Source of the DNA: Aspidapion aeneum
Taxonomy: Eukaryota > Arthropoda > Insecta > Coleoptera > Brentidae
Assembly (NCBI GenBank): GCA_963576565.1
Contig: OY755047.1
Span: forward strand, 19,723,171 to 19,787,170
Direction of reading: 5' to 3'
DNA length: 64,000 nt
A program made the position numbers and the translations under genes. The notes under the pieces are model-generated. The model worked only from the letters and a program-made list of their open reading frames with translations, did not search any database and was not told the origin of the DNA. Positions 31,837 through 43,619 of this stretch are shown here, one piece after another. How positions within the stretch are numbered: position 1 is the stretch's first letter; each line of letters begins with the position of its first letter.

Positions 31837-34800
31837 TTATATCTCGTAATTTCTGAATTTACTGACGATTTCACTATGCGCATCCTCCTTGGTGTCCCAC
31901 GGTGCTCCGGCCTTGTTCTTGTTCCAGTGCAGGTTGGCCCCTCCTTCGGAGGCGCGCCTCTGGGCGGCGGCACTGGGCGTGCCGGATCCCAAACTGGAAG
32001 GGCCTGAAGAACCAGATTCTAACATGCGGTCTTTTGTTTTTGGAGTGCTCCAGTGCATTGACTGAAAGAAATAAACAAAATATATTTTATATTTATTTAT
32101 TTCTAAAATATCAACAGCCAATGGCCAATTCCAGATACAGTAAAATCCAAATTGTGACACACATTTCTAACCACTATAAAATAAAACTAAGAAGTCCCGT
32201 GACCCGTTTACTCTCATCTTCCAGCCGAAAGGTCTCGAATTACCCAGAAATTATTTAATTATAACGTCTACCTTCAAAAATGGTTGCTTTATTGCTACCA
32301 AGATAATTATTAATGAAATAGTTTAAAACAGTATTGCTTATTAAAGTAAAAAATAAGTTTGTAAAATCTTAGTAGCGTTAAAAAAATATTACGAAACTAT
32401 TCGCGTCTGACATTTTTAATCCAGACAATTACAGTGAAACCTCTCCTTGCGGACACCTCTATTAACCGGACACTCCCTTTAGCCGGACAAATTTGTTGGA
32501 ACCAAGCTTTTGCCTATGTATTCACATGTTAAATTCCCTCCTATAAACGGACACTCTAATAACCGGACGCGGACAATTTTTTTTGGTTAAGAAATTCTGA
32601 AACCTCCCTTAACCGGACGCGAACATCTGACAACGGAACGGAGCTCTGCACAACATGGGTATAAATATTATGTAGTATGTTGGCAGCAATGCACTTTGCA
32701 GCCGGGGAATTATCTCTTTTCATTTTAATGCGGAGACTAAATACTTCTGTCATATTTACAACATTAGTTTATTCGGCGGGACTGCTGTGTTTATTTTCAT
32801 TGTTCAGTTGGGTAATAATAGATCTCTTTAAAGTGGCGCCTAGTAAAAAAACTTCTTAGTTTATGCGGAAAAATGGAAGTTGTTAACGTTTCGGAGAAGG
32901 AACATTTCTCAGCACGAAAGATCGCCGAAAAATTTAATATCGTAAAATCTCAAGCAGCGGAAATTCCCTCTCTTAAGCGGACACCTCCAATAAGCGGACA
33001 AAATCGACGGAACCATGAGTGTCCGCTTATAGGAGGTTTCACTGTATACGAGTACTTAATGCTCAGCCCAAAGATGAGCGTCCACAGGCCACTAGTGGAT
33101 AACATACAAAAAAACAAACCAATGTTAAAAAGACAACCCTTTTTGCAGACATACATGTACGATAATAAAATAAAAAAAAAAATTATGACTCAAGGATAAT
33201 AAATAATTAGGTAGCTGTTCTTTCGATGATGATCTTTTGATGATAATGATGATTCATATGTGTGTGTGGGCCCTGCAGCCTCTCTACTGCGACCACCAGT
33301 GGGTCTATTTATTGTGGCTCACTTTTGAGTGGTTTCACACCAATGTATGCCTAATCCTTCAAAAAGGCCAGCTATCAGTTTGGGTGAGACACTGTTCAGA
33401 TTTTCGGAATCAATCTGTGGTTTACCGAAAGTGTTCTGACATAAACGTGCAATAGCCGGATATTCGCACAGTACATGTCTGACTGCTTCGTCATCCTCAG
33501 CGATGCCAGACGTACCATAATTATGGAATTGTACCATAATTTTTACCTTAATTTTTTTTATTTTTTAAATGTACCATAATCAATAATTGTACCATAATTT
33601 CGATCAATTTAACATTTTGCTCAACAACTGTTAAGCAAATGATTAAATCCTATTCCCGACCTTGACACTAAATACTAATATTCTTTTAAGTAATATGCTT
33701 ATAAAGAAACAAATGATGCCCTTCGTGGCAACACTGCTGCATTGTTACATACATTTACAAATGGTTATAGCCTGTCATGCAAAAGTTCGGGGAATACCCA
33801 GGTAGCAAGGGGCCATCAAATGACGTCTTTTTTTCGTCGAAAAGTGGTCATTTGGATGACCAGCAGGTCATCTCCCAAAAAATGTTGTCTTTAAGGCGTC
33901 AATTATCTGACGTCTTTTCGTAGTGTAGTTTTTGATGTCTGAAAAACGTGATATATTGGTCACTACCCACACTGTACTTACATAGATGGTGCCCCAGTCA
34001 GTACTTTACCGGATTTATACGAAATGTGGGGGTACGTATGTAAAATAAATTAAATATTAAATCAGACAAACTTCGAGGCTTCTTTCGCTTTAAGGGGGAG
34101 ATGTGTAAGTCTAGGTTTAGGTCTATTTTGATCTGTCCCTTACAGAACAATTATTTTCTCTATGACAGAACACCTCTGTACCTGTTCCAGTACTTCCAGG
34201 TCTAAGTCACAGAAGAGTCGCCTTCTGTGTCTAAGTTTCCTTCAGTGTTCTCAAATGCAGGGAATATTTCATATATTCAGGCGAGTGGCGAGTTTAAAAA
34301 AAGTCATAAAGAGGTCTGTGTGTGTCTGATGTTCTGATTTGGTCCCAAATACGTCATATTGCTGACGTCTTTAAAACGTCTGAAAATGACGTCATTTTGG
34401 GTGTGTCTTTTGAACGTCATTTAAAGGTCATTTACACGTCAGGTTAGAGATGTCAATGGTCATTAAAAATGACCTGTTTTTGACGTTTAAAAAACGTGAC
34501 CTTGCTACCTGGGTACTCAGTAATTATTCTGTTTATTGCTCTGCTTTTGTTTCTGTTATGGTTTTCGGTCATGTGACTTTAACATGTTGATACAATCTGT
34601 GTCGGTGGTTGTTGTAATTTACCTTGCAGCATTGTTAAATTTTTAATATTTTTAATATATTACTTAATGTAATGGCGGCAAGTTACATATTTTTTCAAGT
34701 TTTCAAATACATCATTTTAACATAAATTCGAATTAGTGTTTTATTTGTACTGGCGCATGCTTTCAACAATTTGTACCATAATTTTCCCTAAAATTCGATA

Positions 34801-37800
34801 ATTCTGGCATCGCTGTGCAATAATTTGACATCTGGCATCGCTGGTCATCCTCCATACGGTCTACATTCGGCCTCTTCTGTTAGTCCAATTCTGTGCATGG
34901 GTACTCTCAGTCGACAGTGACCCGTAAAAAGACCAGTTACTATGCGTATCTCCTGTCTGGTAAGTCCAATGATGTCCCTGGCTTTCTTTCTCCAAGGTCC
35001 TTTAATGAACTCTTTAGAGTGAGCCAGTTCCAGTATATTTATCCAGTATTGTTGGAAGCTATTCTTCATACAGTTTAATATGGTTGATTTAGCAGCATTG
35101 TATAATATCTTTAGGGCTGGTTCGGCACCGAATAATTCGGCAGATGCCGCTTCCCTCGCTGTTTGGTCTGCGGCCTCATTTCCCTCATGCCCAGAACTCT
35201 CTGGTATCCATACTAATGACACATCGTTAGCGCTACTAAGCGCATTCAGCGAATCCCTGCACCTCCTCACGATTTTCGATGAGACCGTATAGGAATCAAG
35301 CGCTCTTAAGGCTGCTTGACTGTCGGAGAAGATTTTTATTGTCCTGTTAGTCCATGATGCTCTTTCAGAAAGCAATCCATCCTTAATATGACGACTTTTT
35401 ATTTCATTAAAATCGGTTCAGAAGAATTTAATTCATGAAGAAATTAATGCAGATAGAATTGAGAATGCTATCGTATAATCGAAACAATAATGGTTAAAAC
35501 AAAAATTGATTTTTCGAGAATATCTAGAATGATTTTATTGGTTCGTACCGCGATGTACGTGAAAACAGTTTGAGTTTTTTTACGAATTCCAAAAAAAAGA
35601 TAATAACAAACGAGGTTCTTTGAATATGAGTAAAGCTTTTTTGATTTTATTTTCACATTACTTATTGTAGGTATCAACTATAAGGTTATTAAACACTCTA
35701 ATTTACAAAACGTAAGTCTTGGGAACCGCAAACATTATCGGACCTATAATAGTAGAGAGGGGAAGCTCTTAACCCACTGTCTTCACTTCCATTCGATGTC
35801 TAGGTAGCTCAATGGGCCTTTCTGTTCTTGTTACAAAGTCAAAATATCAGCCCATTCCTTGGCAGTGAGGGGCATTTGCCCCCCTCCTAATTTTTAAAAA
35901 TGTTTTAATAATTTCCTGATTTCCAAACAAAAAAAATCAATCAATCAACTATAAACTTATACCTATCTATATAAGATTACACAATAGATACACTTATTCC
36001 GAACGATATATACTGTGAAGGATATAATTTGTTTTTTCCGTGAATTAGTTTTACGAAGAAAGTATGGTCCAAATATTCCTCTACTTTGTCCTTTGTGAGA
36101 CACGATGGTCTAAAAATACAGAAATATTGCTGTATTAAAAGACAACTCTTTGGGCATCTTTGAAGGTCTTTAAATATTATCAGAAGACGGCAATTCTTCA
36201 ACTAGAAAGGTGGCATTTCACTACAGTGCTTCAAAAAGGCCAATGTGGAAATCACATTAAAAGAGTATTAGATCTAATTTTATATCATTGCGAATCTTCA
36301 GAAGTGAACACTATTTTAGTCGAAGCTAGCACATATGCCGAAAACCTTGGAATAGAGTCACAGGTGCCAAGGAGGTTGTAGTGCTAAAGGAGAGAAAAAG
36401 AAAGAGAAAAAAAAAGAGGAAATGAGTGCGAATGATTTCCAACAAAGATAGGTAACACAGAGGGTCAATATTTGGTTCTGGATGAAGATGGAATCCTTTG
36501 GATTTGCTTCACTGTGGGATGTAAAGCTATGTTCTCACTGTAAAAACATGGTATTATTATTTCTCTGTGCGTGGTAGCAAAGTATTCTTCGCTTTTGGAA
36601 CCTGTGGCCAATATCTTGCAATCTAAAAGTTTAGATTTATTTCAATGTGGAAATCACATTAAAGGAGTATTAGATCTAATTTAATACCATTGCGAATCTG
36701 CAGAAGAAGTCATGATCACTATTTTAGCTGAAGCTAGCACACATTAGAGACCCTGTATGTACGACATATTTTAAATATACAGGGTGTCCGAGTCCACCGA
36801 GTCCACCCAAATATCTTCTGAACTATTGAAGATAACTGAACCATATTTGGCAGTGATTAATAATATTAAGATATCTATTTTTTGGTAGAAGCGGTCAACT
36901 TAAAATGCCACGATCAAATGAAGATAATGTTGAAATTATTTTTTATGAGACATAGGTGTGTCTCTAAATGTATTGTTGAAAAGGCGTTTAGTTTTCCTAT
37001 ATCTTGTTCGCCCATGAAAACACTATTTCAATTTTTTCTTCATTTGATCGTTAATATTAAGATTCGTAGCTCATTCCGAAGTAGAGTTTTAGAAAGGTCA
37101 AATATGGGCTGAAATGTTTCAAGAAATGATAATACAGCAGGACGAACTTGGCGAGGCACTGCCGTGCCCTCAGATTTAATTATCACACCTCAAATAACAC
37201 ATGCAGCATGCAGCTGTGCTAAAGGTTGTCTTATAATGAACCTATAGTCTTTGTTCATTAATAACAATTTAGAAAGGGGTGAATTCAAGTTTAAACTCTG
37301 TGAAATTAGCTTGCAAACTTCGAACTACGTAATATGCAAAGCCAACTTGCATTAATGTTCAGAATTTACGGTTTAAACCGTGCGAAATTCTAGTTAATAA
37401 ATAATTTAATAGACACTAACGTTGAGGGTAACTTAGTGAAGAAATTAAAACAGAAGTTAGCAAGTTACTGTGCTTCAAAATACTAGGGTACAAGCGAGAG
37501 GTTCCCCTCGCCTATAACAATGAGAACAGAGAAACTGAAAGGGAAATGCCGAGATGGAAGAGGAAATTAATGCAACTGATTTCTAACAAAGATAACACAG
37601 AGCACAATATTTGCTTCTGGATGAAGATGGAATCATTTGGATTTGCTTCACTGTGAAACGTAAAGCTGTGTTTTTATTGAAAAAACATTGGGCAACTTTT
37701 GTGTTTTTGTTACCTGTTTCCAAAAATATTCCTCAAAGTTCCTGAATATTCCTCTATGTTTTGGAACATCCCCCCCACTGCGTCCTTCCTTCGCTGAGAA

Positions 37801-40800
37801 ATCTGTCCGTCTTCTGCACAAAGGCCTGAATATCGGAAGTCCTCTGTCTCAAAGGCTTCCTCTTCGAATATCTCTCTCCTTGCCTCCTTGTATGCTTCTG
37901 TCCTCGGCCCAACATCGCTGGCACGTCGCGTCCTCCTTCACTCTCATCTTTGCCAAGTGCTCTTATATGACTCAGTGTCCGATGAGAACTCACACTATGG
38001 CTCCTACCTTTGTTCGTGTTCTACAGAGTAGCCAGTCCCTACGGGACTTGCTGTATCCGGTCACACACTCCTTCGCTATCAGGCGTCTTCTGTATTGGTC
38101 CATTCCTTTTGTATCTCTTTCTGGGCCCACTCTGTTAGGGCCGACTTCATCTGGGTCGATAAAGAAATCTCCTTTTCCGCCACAGTCGCGATCTCCGAAT
38201 GCCTTTTTGTCGACCGCTCCTTCTCCCCACGTCCGTCTACCCACGCCCGCGTCTCTTATACCAAGGTATACTACCATCGCTTCCTTCTTTATCCAGGTGG
38301 ACAACAAGGGGCTATGCTAGGAGTAGACCTTAAAACTCCGATGAAGCCAAAGTACGCCAGCCTCTGCATGCTTTCGAGCTTTTTGGCATTAGTAGATTTC
38401 ATTGCCTCCAGCCACCAGACCACGGTTTAGTAGTGGATTCTTGGTGTTATGATGGCCGTGTGTATCCAGTGCATGATCCTCGGGTTAAGTCCCCACTTAC
38501 TTCCTAGCACTCTTCTTACATGCCAGAATGTCTTTCTCGTCTTTGTTGTGAGTCGGTCTATATATGGTTTCTAGCTTAATTTACTGTCTACCACCATCCT
38601 CAGTTACTTAACCTCCTGCGATAACGCAAGTGGTCGTCCGGACATTTGGAGTGCTTTGAAGCCTTTTATCTTTTATCTTCTTTGTAAAGAGAACCATTTT
38701 CGTCTTTCTGTGGTTGACGAAGAGGCCGTTCTCTTGGCTCCAATTCTCTATTAGTTTGCACGCCCGTTGTATCCTTTCGCAAATTACGCCTATGTACTCC
38801 CCTGGTACAATAACCAGTCCATCGTCTGCGTACACTTTGCCGGCAAATCGTTGTTCTTCTGGTTTGTGAAGTAGACTGTCACCAGAGGTGTGGCTATAGG
38901 CAGCTGCCCTGGGGCAGCCTAATTTTATCCTCTTGAGTTGGACGTCCTTTATACTTGCCTGCACTTAATATCTGTCCTGTAAGGCCATCTCGGTGTATTG
39001 CTCGACTGATTGAGCTTGTTATGAGCTCGTTCGGCGTCAAATAAAACTGCCAGTGCGTATTCCTTGTTGTCAAGAGCTTTCTCTATGGTTCCAATATGCA
39101 TACTGTTTGTTATGGAGAGGAGATGCTTTGAGTGGTACCTTTATGAGATACCTGTCAACCATTTTCTTCAGTGCCGTCATCAAAAATGATGTTAAACTTA
39201 TGGACCGGAATGATTTTGCGGTAGTGTAATCTTTCTTCTCTGCTCTGGGTATGAATACTACCCTTGCTTTCTTCCACATATATGGGACATAGTTTAGTTT
39301 TTTTCTGAAAGTTTTCTGATTACGGCAACAAGGAGAAACAAGTCGTAACAAGCAGTACCTTAACTAACAGGAAACATGGATAATCAACTAACAATTTTGG
39401 TTGCTTCAATGGAAACGCAAAGTTTATAATTGTTTCTGAAAGTCAAAGTTTCATGTTTACTCCAACAAGGAGAAACAAAAAGTTACTCAGTGTTGCTTCA
39501 ATTGAAACGTACCTAGCTTAAGCTAGGATTATTTACTTACTTGTTGAACGTGTTCTTTCATTGATAAATACTGCTTGTAGCTCATTGCTATGCCGCTGTT
39601 TTTCCACTTATCGTAGCATGCCTTCTTCTCCGGATTGCATAAGGTTTCTTTTGCTTCCTATAAGAAGAAATTAAATATCAAAATTGAGAAATTGGTTGAG
39701 GTGTGGTCTTAGAGTAAGAAAACTTTTTTCTTACTCAGAGGGTGTGGTCAAAGACTAAATAAATAAATTTTCGGGTGCGTCCTCAGAACGGGGTAGTGGT
39801 AGCCGTTAGGATACTTGACGTTACTGCCTTGTTAGACATCATTAGTGCGGCAGAACCAAAATGGATGAAACGCGATGAAATGAAGATGATGAAAATTAAA
39901 AAGGAAAGTTGAAATGTGGATAGGTATCCACTTTAGAAAACCAACTGCCAATTTGCGGTAGAGCTAGGGTAGCTTCGGGTCTGGAGCAAAAATCTAAGAT
40001 CACTACGAAGACAGCTAAAGTCAAGCTCCGTATAGGTATCCTAAGCCCAAGTTCAAAATATTAAAGACATTAGCTGTGGTTTAAGACTTAATAAACTAAT
40101 TTTCGGGTTCGTTCAGAGAGCGGGGTAGTGATACTACTCGAGACTACCCTAGCGATTACTGCAAATTGGCAGTTGGTTTTTTAAAGTATTTTTCTTTTTT
40201 AGTTTTGATCATCTTTATTTCGCCTTTCATTTTGGTTTTGCCATACTGATGATGTCTAACAAGGCATTCAGTTCGATGTTTACGGCTGCCATTATCTCGT
40301 TCTGAGGACGAGCCCAAAAATTAATTTAATTAGTATAAAGTTTAAGTCGGTCACACACAAAAATGCTTAGCGCATAGCATGATGCATAGTGGTGGTGCAT
40401 AGCATAGCATGGCATAGTGTTCTGGTTTTGTGGTGTTTTCTAGATTTTATGAAATTTAGTTTGTTTTTTGTAATATATAATTCAATATCACTAGACTACC
40501 AAAAAATATAAAAACAATAAAAATACTGTGATAAAAATATATTTTTTTTTAGGTTATTCGTCGTTTTCATTTCTTCTTTTCTGTTTTGTTGATCACGTGA
40601 TCTATTTCGATACATTCTAATGGCTAACCACAAATACCAGGACCCCTATTTAATTCTTAATGTTCCTTTTTCGGGTAGACAGGATTTCGGTTACTGCGCA
40701 TGCGTCAGTTTTGGTGGTTTTGGAACATACTCCGTTACGTCACTACATTATTTGACAATTGTCAAATGTTTAAGGTTATGTCTATTATTTTTCTCTAAAA

Positions 40801-41973
40801 ACTAGTTGAAAATTTAACAAATTGTGGATTAACATTTTAGTTTTTCTAAAACTAATTGTGCAGATTTATTGTGGACACCATGAAGTGTGTTTAATGGCAT
40901 CTTTAAACCACTACTAACTTTATTAACAAACTATAAAAAAAACACACGTAGTTACCTATGGAATGGCACTCCCTTACTTCTTCCGGACATTTTTCTACAA
41001 ACCGCAGATGTTTTACATGGATTATTGCCCATTTTTAACAGAAAAAAAACATAATTTTACGCGATTAACGCAAAACACCGCAAAATGTCAATATGGCTTC
41101 CAGCTACATAGCAGCTATGTGTCTACATGACAAAACACACGCATGGGCACTTGAAAACCAGCTATGAGCGCTTCATTTTGGCCGACCATAAGAAAAGATA
41201 GAAATTCTCCATAAAAAGTTCAACCTTGTGGAAATTCCTATGCAAAATCAATATGGCGTCTTCTGGGCGATAGCTGATTGGTCGGAGCTTATGCTATGCC
41301 ATGCTATAGCTATGCTTTTTTGTGTGTGATGAGCATTAGATGGGGCTTGGAACTGCGTGACATGTCGATTTTACTCTTTGTTTGATTTTATTTTATCTAT
41401 TTTACCGTCCGGTGTAGCATAGTGCAGGATATATTCATTTGGCAACAACGCTTATAAAATCCGCTGCCGTTACACTTGCAGTGGCTGTAGAATTCCCGTC
41501 GGCATCTTAAAAGAAATGACATTTTATACTTACGTTTAAAAGTTGAAATTTTTCGTCAGCTTCCGTGTCGCCTTTGTTTTTATCTGGATGACATTGAAGA
41601 GCTCTTACTTTGTATTCAGCTTGAATTTGTTCGAGCTTTAATAAACAAAAAACAAGTTAAAAACTGACTATAGGGACACTCAACAAAAGTCTTCCTGGAA
41701 TGCTTGTTCCGCAATACGATGTTGGCGATCATTATGGCAGCTGTTACTACTACTACGAGTATTAGGTACTAATCTGCACTATAGTCGATACACACCCCTT
41801 GCCCGCCCTGGATACACCCTTGCACCAACCCAACTACTACTGGAATTTTATTGTCTGATTTAAAAGAAAAACCCCTCCCAACTTACCGAGGAATGTTCGT
41901 CGCATCCCAAGATGGCGTAGAAGTCCTCTTTGGGATCCTTGTTGTATTCCAGAATATTTCCAATGGCCGCCAT
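31837..41973 (-). CDS. DNAJC12: DnaJ homologue subfamily C member 12 (Jdp), four exons
   Basis: Predicted 176-residue Hsp70 co-chaperone. The vertebrate protein supports folding of the aromatic amino-acid hydroxylases, and the insect orthologue is Jdp. Exons (minus strand): 41973-41887, 41635-41534, 39657-39541 and 32061-31837, all joining in phase 0 with GT-AG borders. Residues 1-29 start [20 protein letters not shown] and lead into GCDEHSS. The J domain spans about 15-80, with the Hsp70-stimulating HPD at 45-47 ([11 protein letters not shown]) and [19 protein letters not shown] in helix IV. The signature [15 protein letters not shown] follows, then a Ser/Gly-rich linker ([12 protein letters not shown]), [12 protein letters not shown], and the conserved terminus SKFRNYEI. 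The human protein is 198 residues. The start was chosen because it is the first ATG and gives the conserved ILEYN opening. Introns 2 and 3 are filled with transposons; intron 3 is about 7.5 kb. Confidence 0.96.
32432..33044 (+). mobile_element. Pogo/Tigger-like deletion derivative (copy 2)
   Basis: Ends CAGTGAAACCTCTCCTTGCG and GGAGGTTTCACTG are inverted, with TA at 32430-32431 and 33045-33046. The plus strand keeps the helix-turn-helix remnant [20 protein letters not shown] followed by [12 protein letters not shown]. It is opposite in orientation to 26756-27314, so the pair could form an inverted repeat about 5 kb apart. It lies in DNAJC12 intron 3, near the last exon. Confidence 0.85.
33498..34843. 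mobile_element. Non-autonomous hAT element with 8-bp target duplication
   Basis: Inverted ends CAGCGATGCCAGA and TCTGGCATCGCTG are followed inward by TACCATAATT-type repeats. The flanking 8-base duplication GTCATCCT is at 33490-33497 and 34844-34851. The unoccupied site is seen in copy 1 of the target retrotransposon near position 17-25. The 1346-base body has no transposase and carries a nested TA-flanked MITE. Confidence 0.9.
33797..34513. mobile_element. MITE with CCCAGGTAGCAAGG ends nested in the hAT element
   Basis: Inverted ends CCCAGGTAGCAAGG and CCTTGCTACCTGGG are flanked by TA at 33795-33796 and 34514-34515. The 717-base body is rich in repeated GACGTC, AAATGAC and GGTCAT words, giving many short internal palindromes, and has no ORF. 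Confidence 0.85.
35376..36150. other. DNAJC12 intron 3 stretch, nothing recognised
   Basis: AT-rich sequence with short ORFs lacking recognisable domains. A CCCCTCC-type tract near 35880 could be an eroded hAT MITE end, but I cannot support it. Confidence 0.35.
36150..37680 (+). pseudogene. Duplicated fragments of a hAT/ZMYM1-like transposase
   Basis: 36210-36380 translates as [20 protein letters not shown], then [20 protein letters not shown], followed by a basic run. This pattern resembles the C-terminal region of ZMYM1-like hAT transposases. The same DNA recurs in part at 36640-36750. A downstream block (GGATGAAGATGGAATC...GGATTTGCTTCACTGTG) occurs at 36478-36520 and 37617-37660. All copies are short and broken. 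The family assignment is tentative. Confidence 0.4.
36778..37010. mobile_element. Rearranged partial copy of the GGGTGTCC foldback element
   Basis: Contains the terminal block ACAGGGTGTCCGAGTCCACC, ACTGAACCATATTTGGCAGT and the transposase N-terminal remnant (CACGATCAAATGAAGATAA) of the 5394-6736 element. Part of the loop (TGTTGAAAAGGCGTTTAGTT) appears in inverted orientation relative to the larger copy. It is therefore deleted and internally inverted. Confidence 0.65.
37740..39355 (-). pseudogene. Non-LTR retrotransposon reverse transcriptase and C-terminal region, degenerate
   Basis: Minus-strand blocks in order: [40 protein letters not shown] and [16 protein letters not shown] (RT fingers, 39351-39070). 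Next come [17 protein letters not shown], with the YADD catalytic motif, and [20 protein letters not shown] (about 38880-38690). A thumb-like region and a GHC...CQRC-type C-terminal end (to about 37740) follow in broken frames. The order and motifs fit the Jockey/R1/LOA group. It is antisense to nothing known and lies in DNAJC12 intron 3. Frameshifts and stops make it inactive. Confidence 0.82.
39748..40326. repeat. Inverted duplication in DNAJC12 intron 2, arms about 280 bp
   Basis: The left arm (about 39748-40000) and right arm (about 40085-40326) are inverted copies sharing GTCCTCAGAACG, GCCTTGTTAGACATCAT, AACCAACTGCCAATTTGC and CTAGGGTAG blocks. The symmetry centre is near 40037. The outer ends share a TTTTCGGG or TTTTTGGGCTCGTCC motif. 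It is a foldback element or two copies of a short interspersed repeat inserted head to head. Confidence 0.65.
40350..41328. mobile_element. DNA element with CACACACAAAAATGC ends rich in ATAGCATAGC
   Basis: Left CACACACAAAAATGCTTAGC and right GCTATGCTTTTTTGTGTGTG are inverted. Both ends run into GCATAGC/GCTATGC words. No transposase is found, and the 61-residue ORF at 40620 looks like chance. In DNAJC12 intron 2. Confidence 0.65.
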
Positions 41974-42195
41974 CTTAGAAATTTGTCAGTCAACGGGAAT
42001 AAAGTAATTGCCAATCAAATCGCGTCGAGTGGGTCGACCCAATTTTGCACAGAGTTGCACTTTAACAAAAAGTCATTTCAAAGATTAGTTAATGTTGTTA
42101 TTGTCACGTACGTCAAATATATCTATACAAGGAAAGGGCCTTTGAAATGACTGCTACATACTTGACGCCATATTGGATTTTAAATGAACTCCAAC

Positions 42196-42714
42196 CAAGG
42201 TCTGTAGAGGATAGGTTACCTGGTAACTTTCTGACCAATTAGAGCCAGTTGTTGAACGCGGGAAATTACGTCACCCGGAGTGTCTATTGAAATAAAAAGC
42301 ATTTAATATTGTAATTGTGTTCCTTTATTGACTCAAATGTTTGGTATTTTTCTTAAACTGTCTCTAATAACAATATTCATAAAATATATCAACTAACTCA
42401 AATATAAAACTTACCTTATACCAAATATTCCAAATGCATAATGTCTTGGTAAGGTTTTAGATTCCTAAGTCCGTTAACATGACTACAAGTAGAAAGTATG
42501 AGTAAACTAGAACAAGTATTTACACTTTTTAAATAAAGTCCAAGAAAACACCACAAATGTAAAAAATAGATCATCGGAGATAAAAAATGCTTGACAACAT
42601 ATGCATGTAAACAAAGCGCTGTTATCAAATATTGGCACTCCAAATGACGCGCTGGCACCTCTCACACCGCTTCGACCATGGAGTTACTAGGCAACCTATC
42701 CTCTACAGACCTTG
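42196..42714. mobile_element. MULE-like non-autonomous element 223 bp upstream of DNAJC12 start
   Basis: Inverted ends CAAGGTCTGTAGAGGATAGG and CCTATCCTCTACAGACCTTG are flanked by a perfect 9-base duplication AACTCCAAC at 42187-42195 and 42715-42723. A 9-base duplication fits Mutator-like elements. The 519-base body has no transposase. It includes a TTACGTCACC (CRE-like) motif at about 42270 and sits where the DNAJC12 promoter should be. Confidence 0.8.
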
Positions 42715-42887
42715 AACTCCAACGTATGTCTTGGATAAATTAAGGTAAATAATAATAAATACTGCGCTCTAAGCTCCATCTTTTATCGAAGCGTAAAAAC
42801 ACTTATTATCACCTGATTTAGGATAAATACCTACCTACCTTTCCATTTGTTTTAAAAAATGCCAAACAAGCGGCTACGTAAACTCAA

Positions 42888-42975
42888 GCACCAGTATTTA
42901 CTAAGATCTTAAAACTTAGCATTTTAGACCGGGTTTAAGTATCAAGTCTATAGACTTGATACCCACCGGTTTAAC
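42888..42975. repeat. CACCAGTATTTACTAAG repeat (copy also at 60143-60230)
   Basis: The two copies share CACCAGTATTTACTAAGA, TTAGCATT, TAGACCGGGTTTAAG and the palindrome TATCAAGTCTATAGACTTGA with its flanks. The first 17 bases and the TAGACC word also occur in the 46-base motif at 14626 and 46218. Confidence 0.7.
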
Positions 42976-42984
42976 TGTATTTTT

Positions 42985-43440
42985 TTAATACTCACAGGTC
43001 AAATAACTGCAAAGATTTGGTTCAGCCTAATCTGCAATATGATAGTAAGCATTTCTCAGTGAGTTTCATATCATATAAATTTAAATTAACTTTAGAAACA
43101 AAGAAAACCAAATAAAAAATTTGTTGTCATCATGTCGAAATGTCATTTTTTGGAAATTTAGTCCGTGCAGTCGTAGGATTCCCGTTAAAAATAGTCTCAA
43201 ATTGTAGTACCACCCCTGAGGGGTGGTTTAAAGTTCGAAAAACAATGGAAATAATAATAATTTCAAAGCTAAATAATACATAAATAATTTACAACTATAT
43301 CTGTAGATGCATTAGCGTATTAAATACGTATCAATATTTAAATATTGTAAAAAGCACATTATGTATTAGAATCCGTTTTCAATTACACATCCACCATAAC
43401 AATTGAAAATCGGTTTATTTAAAAGATTAGCATGTAAAAT
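42985..43440. repeat. ~430-bp dispersed repeat (direct copy at 62519-62940)
   Basis: Long direct similarity to 62519-62940, including TACTCACAGGTCAAATAACT, AGTCCGTGCAGTC, AGTACCACCCCTGAGGGGTG and ACTATATCTGTAGATG blocks. The CACCCCTGAGGGGTGG segment is a perfect palindrome core. Non-coding; family not identified. Confidence 0.75.
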
Positions 43441-43619
43441 ATAGCGGACAGCTAACACTGACTTACACTGTTTTTGGACATCTCCAAGTGACGTTTAGAG
43501 GTTATAATATGGCTAACATTTTTAAACCAATATATTATATTATTTTTATTTATTTCTAACCTGTGTGACCCATATCGCAAGGTATTTACGAAAAATTTAT
43601 ATAAATATTAAAACCTATA

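Larger units (their letters stand above)
33222..35357 (-). mobile_element. Non-LTR retrotransposon fragment, RNase H region (copy 3), split by a hAT insertion
   Basis: The 3' part (33222-33497) and upstream part (34852-35357) belong to one copy. The latter encodes [55 protein letters not shown] and further C-terminal residues. The copy is interrupted by the element at 33498-34843. It lies in DNAJC12 intron 3 in the same orientation as the gene. Its 3' simple tail (ATGATGAT-rich) is near 33222-33250. Confidence 0.85.

Noticed and set aside
37688..38430. Plus-strand ORFs of 210 and 111 residues
   Set aside because: They are antisense shadows of the minus-strand retrotransposon C-terminal region; the minus-strand frames carry the recognisable motifs.
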